Made by a program: the position numbers and the translations under genes. Below the pieces are notes generated by a model. It ran no database searches. It was not told where the DNA came from and saw nothing but the letters and a program-made list of their open reading frames with translations. A DNA stretch of 7,451 nucleotides, taken from contig JAEWYJ010000059.1 in assembly GCA_023395695.1 (NCBI GenBank), positions 1-7,451 on the forward strand. The letters are read 5' to 3'. Shown piece by piece: positions 1-5,113 of the stretch. The DNA comes from Bacillota bacterium. Lineage in GTDB: Bacteria > Bacillota > Clostridia > Oscillospirales > Ruminococcaceae. Numbering within the stretch: the first letter of the stretch is position 1; each line of letters begins with the position of its first letter.

Positions 1-1269
1 CTTTTCAAGCGGCAACGATATTTTTTCGGCGTAAAACGCTTCCTGCGGCGTAACCTCAACCTGCGGCGGCAGGTATTCCTGCGTCATCATACCGGTGCGG
101 TCGCGCTGGTAGCGTCGTCGTATTTCAGAGAGCGCACCGACAAGCCGCTCAATATCCTGCACGCGGTCCCCCACCGATACATAGGCCAGGATATTGCCCA
201 AATCACCAAATTCAACCTGAATGTCATACTCGTCCCGCAGTAAATCGTAAACCTCAATACCTGCAAGGCCGATATCCAGCGTATAAACCGACAGCTTGGT
301 CGCGTCAAAGTCAAAGATGCTGTCATTATTAACCAGCTCCTGCGCGTAGGCATAGTAGCCGCCGATGCGATTAATCTCCTCCCGGGCGTACTGTGTCAGA
401 TCCTGCACATGGCGGAAAATTTCTTTCCCGCGCAGCGCAAGATTCCGGCGCGAAATATCCAGACTTGAAAGCAGCAGATACGAGCCGCTCGTTGTCTGGG
501 TCAGGTTGATAATCTGACTGACATAGCCTGCGTTCATATCGGGGCCGGCCAGCAGCAGCGAGCTTTGCGTTAAGCTGCCACCCGATTTATGCATGCTGAC
601 CGCCGCCATATCGGCCCCTGCCGACATGGCGCAAAGCGGCATTCTGCGCCCAAAATAAAAGTGGGTGCCATGTGCTTCGTCAGCCAGAACCTTCATACCG
701 TGACGGTGCGCCAGCTGCGTAATGCTTTTAATATCTGAGCAAATGCCGTAATAAGTGGGGTTATTAATAAGAATTGCCACCGCATCGGGATGGCCTTTAA
801 TCGCTTTTTCAACCTGTGCGACCGACATACCCAACGAGATGCCGAGGCGGCGGTCCACCTCGGGGTTCACGTAAACAGGGTGCGCCCCGCAGAGCACCAG
901 CGCATTAATCACACTGCGGTGTACATTGCGCGGCAAAATAATCTTGTCTCCGCGCTTGCAGCACGAGAGCACCATTGTCTGCACCGACGAAGTGGTGCCG
1001 TTGACCATAAACCAGGCGTTGGCGGCGCCGAACGCCCCGGCCGCCAGCGTCTCGGCATCCCTGATGACCGAGACGGGATGGCACAGGTTATCGAGCGGCT
1101 TCATTGAGTTGACATCCACTCCGACGCATTTTTCCCCAAGAAAGTCGCGCAGCTCCGGGTTGCCCCGGCCGCGCTTATGCCCGGGTACATCGAAGGGCAC
1201 GACCCGCATTTTTTTAAATTCCTCCAGCGCCTCATAAATCGGCGCGCGTGTCTGATCCGACTGCATCAT
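1..1269 (-). CDS. Orn/Lys/Arg decarboxylase (PLP fold type I), 3' end outside window
   Basis: The first 423 residues are visible; the family is usually about 480-490, so roughly the C-terminal 60 are missing past the left edge. It is a PLP-dependent basic amino acid decarboxylase of the Bacillus SpeA / YaaO type, which makes agmatine, cadaverine or putrescine; the substrate cannot be read from sequence. Seen: PGHKRG near residues 29-34, VNGTTSS near 89-95 (PLP phosphate binding), NNPTYYG near 169-175, ADEAHG at 196-201 with the PLP-ring Asp197, and SMHKSGGSLTQ with the Schiff-base lysine at 228. The start at 1269 is preferred because a G-rich ribosome site (AGGGGGCGG) lies just upstream. An in-frame ATG at 1290 overlaps the speD stop as TGATG and would add seven residues. 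It follows speD by about 20 bases, so it is co-transcribed, and its product would feed putrescine/agmatine into spermidine synthesis. Arginine decarboxylase (speA) is the most likely identity by family. Confidence 0.93.
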   Translation of the reverse strand, partial: MMQSDQTRAPIYEALEEFKKMRVVPFDVPGHKRGRGNPELRDFLGEKCVGVDVNSMKPLDNLCHPVSVIRDAETLAAGAFGAANAWFMVNGTTSSVQTMVLSCCKRGDKIILPRNVHRSVINALVLCGAHPVYVNPEVDRRLGISLGMSVAQVEKAIKGHPDAVAILINNPTYYGICSDIKSITQLAHRHGMKVLADEAHGTHFYFGRRMPLCAMSAGADMAAVSMHKSGGSLTQSSLLLAGPDMNAGYVSQIINLTQTTSGSYLLLSSLDISRRNLALRGKEIFRHVQDLTQYAREEINRIGGYYAYAQELVNNDSIFDFDATKLSVYTLDIGLAGIEVYDLLRDEYDIQVEFGDLGNILAYVSVGDRVQDIERLVGALSEIRRRYQRDRTGMMTQEYLPPQVEVTPQEAFYAEKISLPLEK

Positions 1270-1289
1270 GCCGCCCCCTTTTTGATGCA

Positions 1290-2048
1290 TCAGTAAATAT
1301 TCCGCCCGCTGAAAATCTCAATCATCTCACGGCGCAGGTTGTTGGTAATTGCCAGCCGCTCCTTGGGCGGCAGTTCGTATACGTCGGTTTTAAAGAGGTA
1401 GTTTTGCAAATCCAGCTCCTTAATCAGCATCTTAGTATGAAACAGATTTGCCTCATAGACGTTGATATCAATGGCGTCATAGCGGTGCAGCGTTTCCTGC
1501 GCAATGTAGCGCTGAATCGAGATCATATCCTCATCAATAAACAGCTTTTTGCCGATAACATCGCGCGTAAAGCCGCGCACACGGTAATCCATTGTAATAA
1601 TGTCGGAGTCGAAGCTGCCGATAAGGTAATCGAGCGTTGAGAGCGGCGTAATTTCGCCGCAGGTCGCCACGTCAATATCGACACGGAAGGTTGCAATGCT
1701 CGTCTCAGGGTGGTATTCGGGATAGGTATGCACCGTAACATGGCTTTTGTCAAGATGCCCCACAATGGTGTCGCCGCTGGGAATCATCGACTCCTCCGCT
1801 ATCAGGATTGTCACACTGGCGCCCTGCGGCTCGTAGTCCTGACGCGAAATATTAAGCACCGTCGCGCCGATCATCTCGGTCAGGTGCGTCAATATTTTTG
1901 TCAGGCGTTCGGAATTGTATTGCTCGTCAATATAAGCAATATAATCCCGCTGCTCCCGCGCGGTGTTTGCGTAGCAGACGTCGTAAATATTAAAGCTCAG
2001 GGATTTTGTCAGATTGTTAAACCCGTAAAGCGTCATTTTTTGATCCAT
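1290..2048 (-). CDS. speD: S-adenosylmethionine decarboxylase proenzyme, E. coli-like type
   Basis: A 252-residue proenzyme that cleaves itself to a pyruvoyl enzyme and decarboxylates S-adenosylmethionine, giving the aminopropyl donor for spermidine synthesis in the cytoplasm. It closely resembles the long (about 264-residue) E. coli SpeD, not the short Bacillus/Thermotoga form. Conserved stretches include [15 protein letters not shown] (9-23), [13 protein letters not shown] (70-82), [12 protein letters not shown] (100-111) and YRVRGFTRD further on. Ser102 in KSH is the expected self-cleavage site and pyruvoyl source (E. coli Ser112). Cys130 in ATCGEITPL matches the catalytic cysteine (E. coli Cys140). 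The loop before the cleavage site is about ten residues shorter than in E. coli. The frame stays open upstream to 2219, but those 57 codons show no family similarity and begin inside a terminator-like hairpin, so I start at 2048. A GGGAG site lies about ten bases upstream. First gene of the visible polyamine operon. Confidence 0.95.
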   Translation of the reverse strand: MDQKMTLYGFNNLTKSLSFNIYDVCYANTAREQRDYIAYIDEQYNSERLTKILTHLTEMIGATVLNISRQDYEPQGASVTILIAEESMIPSGDTIVGHLDKSHVTVHTYPEYHPETSIATFRVDIDVATCGEITPLSTLDYLIGSFDSDIITMDYRVRGFTRDVIGKKLFIDEDMISIQRYIAQETLHRYDAIDINVYEANLFHTKMLIKELDLQNYLFKTDVYELPPKERLAITNNLRREMIEIFSGRNIY

Positions 2049-2179
2049 GTGCGCGCATCTCCCATCAAAAAAGTATGAGCCGGTTGTTTGACCTGCCGCT
2101 GTGCCGGCGGCTGCCGAACTCGGGCGAATAATACGCCGTGGGCCGATATCTGCCGGAATCTGGCGCCCGGCGCCAACCC
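2049..2179 (-). other. speD-proximal untranslated leader
   Basis: These 131 bases lie between the upstream hairpin/T-run and the speD start. They contain a GC-rich self-complementary stretch at about 2161-2175 (GGCGCC, one base, GGCGCC), which could fold into a small hairpin, and the speD ribosome site GGGAG about ten bases before the ATG. I see no clear -35/-10 pair here; the best guess (TTCCGG, 19 bases, TATTAT) is poor. If there is no promoter here, speD depends on read-through of the hairpin at 2180-2226. The frame of speD is open through this stretch, but the translated residues look random. Confidence 0.4.
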
Positions 2180-2226
2180 AATAAAAACAGCACAAGCGCG
2201 GCGACATTTCGCCAGACACTTGTGCT
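2180..2226 (-). terminator. Intrinsic terminator-like hairpin upstream of speD
   Basis: On the minus strand AGCACAAG (2226-2219) pairs with CTTGTGCT (2196-2189), and inside it GGCGA pairs with TCGCC around a four-base loop. The stem is followed at once by GTTTTTATT (2188-2180). The plus-strand flank has no T-run, so the signal faces speD. It sits about 385 bases after the consensus promoter at 2575-2604 and about 130 bases before the speD ATG. It can therefore be either the end of a separate small RNA or a conditional terminator in the speD leader. Confidence 0.75.
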
Positions 2227-2568
2227 TCGATTAAATCTGTTATTTTAAACAGGTTTCGCCCCTACTCCAAGCCGGGATAGGCGCAACCCCTTGTCGTTAA
2301 AATGTCAGAACAGTCAGAGTCTATATAGCAAATAGTTACTTTTACTACTCTTATTGATCGTTTCACAAGTTTTATGTGTCCGCTTACACATCGGTTTTAA
2401 GTAACCAACTTATAAAATTTGCGCTGTTAGCGCAATCAATAAGGCAACGAAAGTTGCCGCTCGGCATTTGACCCGGCTGTCCGTATGGCCATTCCTTCCC
2501 GCTGGAAGTGGTCAAAAACATTTGCGAATGGAAAGACCCCGTCTTACCAATCTGTTCTTATAAAGATT
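2180..2568 (-). ncRNA. Candidate structured RNA or long speD leader, family not recognised
   Basis: Bounded by a perfect-consensus promoter (start predicted near 2567) and an intrinsic terminator, giving an RNA of about 385 bases with no good reading frame. Short helices follow one another: TTTGACC/GGTCAAA (2467-2473 with 2510-2516) enclosing a GGAAG/CTTCC hairpin; GGCAAC/GTTGCC (2443-2458); TTGCGCT/AGCGCAA (2419-2435); GTTACTT/AAGTAAC (about 2335-2341 with 2399-2405) enclosing ATGTGT/ACACAT (about 2374-2391); an imperfect helix around 2253-2288; and CTGTT/AACAG near 2238-2253. I looked for signature motifs of RNase P RNA, tmRNA, SRP RNA, SAM-I riboswitch and T-box and found none. It could be a free-standing small RNA or an attenuation leader sensing a polyamine-pathway metabolite. 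The helices are also possible on the plus strand; only the promoter and terminator pick the minus strand. Confidence 0.45.
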
Positions 2569-2574
2569 ACTGTC

Positions 2575-2604
2575 ATTATATTGGACAAACCCTGTAAATG
2601 TCAA
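2575..2604 (-). promoter_or_regulatory. Consensus sigma-A promoter firing toward speD
   Basis: On the minus strand the -35 box TTGACA (2604-2599) and the -10 box TATAAT (2580-2575) both match the housekeeping consensus at all six positions, with 18 bases between them. The predicted start is near 2567. The next downstream elements are the structured region and hairpin at 2180-2226, and then speD. This is the strongest promoter-like sequence in the window. Confidence 0.8.
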
Positions 2605-2738
2605 GCAAAAAACGGGGATTTTTTTCGTGCCGCTCAATTGTTGAAATTATAACCGCCTCAAAAATTGCCCGGTGCAATAATCTGCCAGTTTTTTTGTACC
2701 TTATTAGCAGAATCCAATTTTTAAGGGAGGTATTTTAC
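2605..2738 (+). other. Upstream region of the DUF4349 lipoprotein gene
   Basis: An AT-rich spacer lies between the minus-strand promoter and the lipoprotein start, with T-runs at about 2618-2625 and 2690-2697. No convincing plus-strand -35/-10 pair was found, although the gene must be transcribed from somewhere here or further upstream. The only clear signal is the ribosome site AAGGGAGG at 2723-2730, eight bases before the ATG at 2739. The frame is open back to an ATG at 2598, but that one has no ribosome site and would bury the signal peptide. Confidence 0.4.
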
Positions 2739-3740
2739 ATGCAGTATAAAAAGACTGTTATTTCAGTATTATCCGCAATCCTTTTGCTGCTGGCCACTTT
2801 TGCCGCCTGTGGCAGCCTGAATTTAAACGAAAAGGCCTCGTATGACGACTCTTCGGTCGCAAGCAGCACGGCGACCGCCATAGCTTCGGAACGTGCTCAA
2901 ATGGTTGCCGAAGCGCCGGCTGCGCTGGCCGCCGACCAGAAAACCGACATCGTCATCATGAACCCCGACCGCAAAATTGTCAAGCACAGCTATCTGACGC
3001 TGGAGACAAAGGAATTTGATACCGCGTTCCAACAGCTTTTGGCCGCTATTGCCGAGCAGGGCGGTTATATTGAAGGCCAAAGCACCAACGGCCAGAGCCT
3101 GACCCAGCGCGGCACCTATTACGAGCGCTCGGCCTCAATACAGGCCAGAATTCCTGCTGATAAGCTCGACAAGGTAACCGACGCGGTCGGCGGCATCTGC
3201 AATGTCATCTCAAAAAGTGAGAATATCGATGACATTACCGACAGTTATTTTGACTCGCAGGCTCGCCTTGATTCTTTGAAGCTACAGGAGGAACGGCTTT
3301 TAGACATTTTGTCTAAGGCTGAAAAGCTGGAGGATGTTATTTCGCTGGAGCGGGCGCTGTCCGATGTGCGTTACCAGATTGAATCGCTGACTGCGTCAAT
3401 GCGGCGGATGGACAGCCAGATTGCATACTCCTACTTAAATCTGGACCTGCGCGAGGTGGTGGAATATCAGCCCGTCTCATCGGCGCCCAAGACGCTAGGC
3501 GAGAAAATTGCCGCCTCGTTTAAGCGCTCCGGCGAAAAATTGACCTGGTTTTTTGAGGCCTTGCTGCTCTTCTTCATAGAAGACCTGCCGCTGATTATTA
3601 TTTGGCTGCTTATTTTTGGCGCTTTAGGTTTTTTGTTATTCAAAATTTTAAATCGCGCAAAAGTTAAAATGCAGCAAAAAAGAAAATTGAATTCTTTGAT
3701 GCAGTCTAATCAAACGCAAGATTCACCTTCTGACAAGTAA
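2739..3740 (+). CDS. DUF4349-family membrane-anchored lipoprotein
   Basis: A 333-residue predicted cell-surface protein of unknown function. Residues 1-23 form a lipoprotein signal peptide (MQYKK then a hydrophobic run) ending in FAAC, so Cys24 is the likely lipidated residue; Phe at -3 is a little unusual. A low-complexity Ser/Ala/Glu linker runs to about residue 70. The DUF4349-like domain follows: IVKHSYLTLET, an EQGGYIEGQS stretch, SIQARIPADKLDKV, and a predicted coiled coil from about 160 to 230 (DSLKLQEERLLDILSKAEKL). A strongly hydrophobic segment near 275-305 (LLLFFIEDLPLIIIWLLIF) is followed by a basic tail, which fits a transmembrane helix with a cytoplasmic C-terminus. The start is set by AAGGGAGG eight bases upstream and by the signal peptide beginning there. 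It appears monocistronic, set between the divergent polyamine promoter and the glutamate synthase operon, and there is no evidence it acts with either. The family is common in Firmicutes and has no established role. Confidence 0.88.
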   Translation: MQYKKTVISVLSAILLLLATFAACGSLNLNEKASYDDSSVASSTATAIASERAQMVAEAPAALAADQKTDIVIMNPDRKIVKHSYLTLETKEFDTAFQQLLAAIAEQGGYIEGQSTNGQSLTQRGTYYERSASIQARIPADKLDKVTDAVGGICNVISKSENIDDITDSYFDSQARLDSLKLQEERLLDILSKAEKLEDVISLERALSDVRYQIESLTASMRRMDSQIAYSYLNLDLREVVEYQPVSSAPKTLGEKIAASFKRSGEKLTWFFEALLLFFIEDLPLIIIWLLIFGALGFLLFKILNRAKVKMQQKRKLNSLMQSNQTQDSPSDK

Positions 3741-3886
3741 TGCAAACAGCTCATATAAGCTTTCAAAAGGTGATTGTCTTTCTTTTTTAAAAATGTTTCC
3801 GCGACATTTCTTTTGCGTATATTGCACAATCACGTGTTCTTGATACGTGGATTTTGCAGGACGTTTTATAAAAATTTCAAAATCGC
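3741..3886. other. Intergenic region with nested inverted repeats
   Basis: AT-rich spacer after the lipoprotein gene. GTGATTGT (3770-3777) is perfectly complementary to ACAATCAC (3826-3833). Nested inside is AAATGT (3791-3796) with ACATTT (3804-3809) around a seven-base loop, followed by CTTTTG, which could be a weak plus-strand terminator for the lipoprotein gene. CACGT/ACGTG (about 3831-3848) forms a third short pair. A 61-residue open frame on the opposite strand spans this region but has no ribosome site or recognisable domain, so I do not call it. Confidence 0.4.
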
Positions 3887-3915
3887 TTGACGAGAAATGC
3901 AAGTTCATTTAGAAT
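3887..3915 (+). promoter_or_regulatory. Sigma-A promoter of the glutamate synthase operon
   Basis: TTGACG (3887-3892), then 17 bases, then TAGAAT (3910-3915): five of six matches in each box at the ideal spacing. Transcription would begin near 3922-3924, which leaves a leader of about 90 bases before the ATG at 4013. That leader contains the hexaloop hairpin and terminator described separately. Confidence 0.72.
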
Positions 3916-3923
3916 TACTTGCA

Positions 3924-3955
3924 TAATCAAGGGCGATTACCGGGAGAGGCGTCCT
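3924..3955 (+). promoter_or_regulatory. Candidate ANTAR-type antitermination hairpins
   Basis: TAATC (3924-3928) pairs with GATTA (3935-3939) around the six-base loop AAGGGC, which has A at position 1 and G at position 4. This is the loop pattern (AnnGnn) of the two-hexaloop RNA sites bound by ANTAR-domain antiterminators. Two bases later GGGA/TCCT (3942-3945 with 3952-3955) can close a second six-base loop, GAGGCG. It overlaps the 5' arm of the terminator, as expected for an antiterminator, but has G instead of A at position 1. The first hairpin fits well and the second is imperfect. NitR, an ANTAR protein of Clostridium saccharobutylicum, is reported to control glutamine synthetase and glutamate synthase genes, so the location makes sense. 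No regulator gene is visible in the window. Confidence 0.42.
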
Positions 3956-3980
3956 TAGAAAGACGCCTCTTCTTATTTTT
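3945..3980 (+). terminator. Leader (attenuator) terminator before the glutamate synthase genes
   Basis: AGAGGCGTC (3945-3953) and GACGCCTCT (3962-3970) form a perfect 9-bp stem with an eight-base loop, followed by TCTTATTTTT. It lies about 22 bases after the predicted transcription start and 32 bases before the amidotransferase ATG. It therefore sits inside the 5' leader, and not after a gene. A terminator between a promoter and its own operon is the standard layout for attenuation control. Confidence 0.82.
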
Positions 3981-4012
3981 ACCGCTTGATCGTTTGAAAA
4001 GGAGGGGCTCCC

Positions 4013-5113
4013 ATGCAAAAAGAAGGTCAAATCAGAATCCCGTCCGGCTGCGCTATCTCCGGAATAATGGATCTTGAGGGCACGCCGATCAGCGGTGATG
4101 AGATTATCCGATCTATCGCGACGATGCATGACCGTTCCAACGGTCTGGGCGGTGGTTTCGCCGCGTATGGTATCTACCCACAGTACAAAAGCCACTATGC
4201 GTTTCATGTTTTTTACGAAGACCAGTCAGCCAAGGAGGTTTGCGAAAAATTTTTAGAGCGACATTTTGACATTGCAAACCTTTCAAAAATTCCGACAAGA
4301 AAGCATCCCCGCATCACCGATGCGCCGCTGCTCTGGCGCTACTTTATGCGGCCGCTGCAAAACAAGCTCGACCACAGCCAGCTTGACGAGCGGGAGTATG
4401 TCATGCGCTGCGTTATCCGCATCAACACAACCATGCCGGGGGCACATGTTTTTTCCAGTGGGCAGAACATGGGCGTTTTTAAGGCTGTGGGCTACCCTGA
4501 AGACGTCGGAGAGTTTTACCGGCTTGAAGAATACGAAGGCTATGCGTGGACGGCGCATGGCCGCTATCCCACCAACACGCCCGGCTGGTGGGGCGGCGCA
4601 CACCCGTTTGCACTGCTGGACTATTCGGTTGTACATAACGGCGAAATTTCCTCCTACGACGCGAATCGCCGTTACATTGAGATGTTCGGCTACAAATGCA
4701 CGCTGCTTACCGACACCGAGGTGATCACCTATATTATAGATTATCTTGTCCGTCGCAAGAATCTCACCCTAAAAGAGATGGCCAGCGTCATTGCAGCGCC
4801 GTTCTGGAGCACCATAGCCACAAAGCCCCCGGCGGAGCGCGAGCAGTTGACCTATCTGCGCAACACCTTTGCAAGCCTGCTGATGACCGGCCCGTTTTCA
4901 ATTTTAGTCGGCTTTAACGGTGGATTGATGGCCTTAAACGACCGCTTAAAGCTACGCTCAATGGTCGTGGGGGAGCGCGGCAGCCGTGTCTACATCGCCA
5001 GCGAAGAGTGCGCCATCCGCGCCATTGAGCCGCAGCTTGACCGATTTTGGTCGCCAAAGGGCGGCGAGCCGGTTATTTTCAGATGCAAGGAGGAATCAGC
5101 ATGTCTGCTTTAA
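4013..5113 (+). CDS. Glutamate synthase amidotransferase subunit (class II GATase domain)
   Basis: 366 residues, matching the N-terminal glutaminase domain of GltB as a separate protein. It hydrolyses glutamine and passes ammonia to the synthase subunit encoded next. The expected nucleophile is Cys13 in SGCAISG. It is not next to the start Met, so a 12-residue propeptide must be removed to free the cysteine amino group, as in classical GltB. Other class II signatures are MHDRSNGLGGGFAAYG (38-53), HGRYPTN (182-188), the HPFA segment (197-200), VVHNGEISS (207-214) with oxyanion-hole residues Asn209/Gly210, and LLTDTEV (231-237). The start has a strong AAGGAGGGG site seven bases upstream. Its stop codon overlaps the start of the next gene by 13 bases, implying translational coupling. 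PurF-like or asparagine synthetase-like enzymes are unlikely because no partner domain follows and the next two genes complete a glutamate synthase. Confidence 0.93.
   Translation: MQKEGQIRIPSGCAISGIMDLEGTPISGDEIIRSIATMHDRSNGLGGGFAAYGIYPQYKSHYAFHVFYEDQSAKEVCEKFLERHFDIANLSKIPTRKHPRITDAPLLWRYFMRPLQNKLDHSQLDEREYVMRCVIRINTTMPGAHVFSSGQNMGVFKAVGYPEDVGEFYRLEEYEGYAWTAHGRYPTNTPGWWGGAHPFALLDYSVVHNGEISSYDANRRYIEMFGYKCTLLTDTEVITYIIDYLVRRKNLTLKEMASVIAAPFWSTIATKPPAEREQLTYLRNTFASLLMTGPFSILVGFNGGLMALNDRLKLRSMVVGERGSRVYIASEECAIRAIEPQLDRFWSPKGGEPVIFRCKEESACLL

Noticed and set aside
2049..2219. N-terminal extension of SpeD by 57 codons to an ATG at 2219
   Set aside because: The extension has no similarity to the SpeD family, its start lies inside a terminator-like hairpin, and the family N-terminus begins just after 2048, where a ribosome site is present.
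2384..2467. 27-codon open frame on the minus strand in the putative speD leader (possible leader peptide)
   Set aside because: There is no ribosome binding site before its ATG and no resemblance to known polyamine- or ornithine-sensing leader peptides; such a length is expected by chance.
2436..2492. 18-codon open frame on the minus strand, preceded by GGGAAGG
   Set aside because: The purine-rich site is only one base from the ATG, too close for normal initiation, and the purines are better explained as part of the GGAAG/CTTCC hairpin.
2180..2568. RNase P RNA, tmRNA, SRP RNA, SAM-I riboswitch or T-box in the speD upstream region
   Set aside because: The size would suit RNase P RNA or tmRNA, but I could not find the conserved signature sequences of any of these on either strand.
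2598..2738. Longer start for the DUF4349 lipoprotein at 2598
   Set aside because: No ribosome site there, and it would place 47 residues before a clear lipoprotein signal peptide; the ATG at 2739 has AAGGGAGG at ideal spacing.
3723..3908. 61-residue open frame on the minus strand between the lipoprotein and glutamate synthase genes
   Set aside because: No ribosome site or recognisable domain; it overlaps the 3' end of the lipoprotein gene and the promoter region of the next operon.
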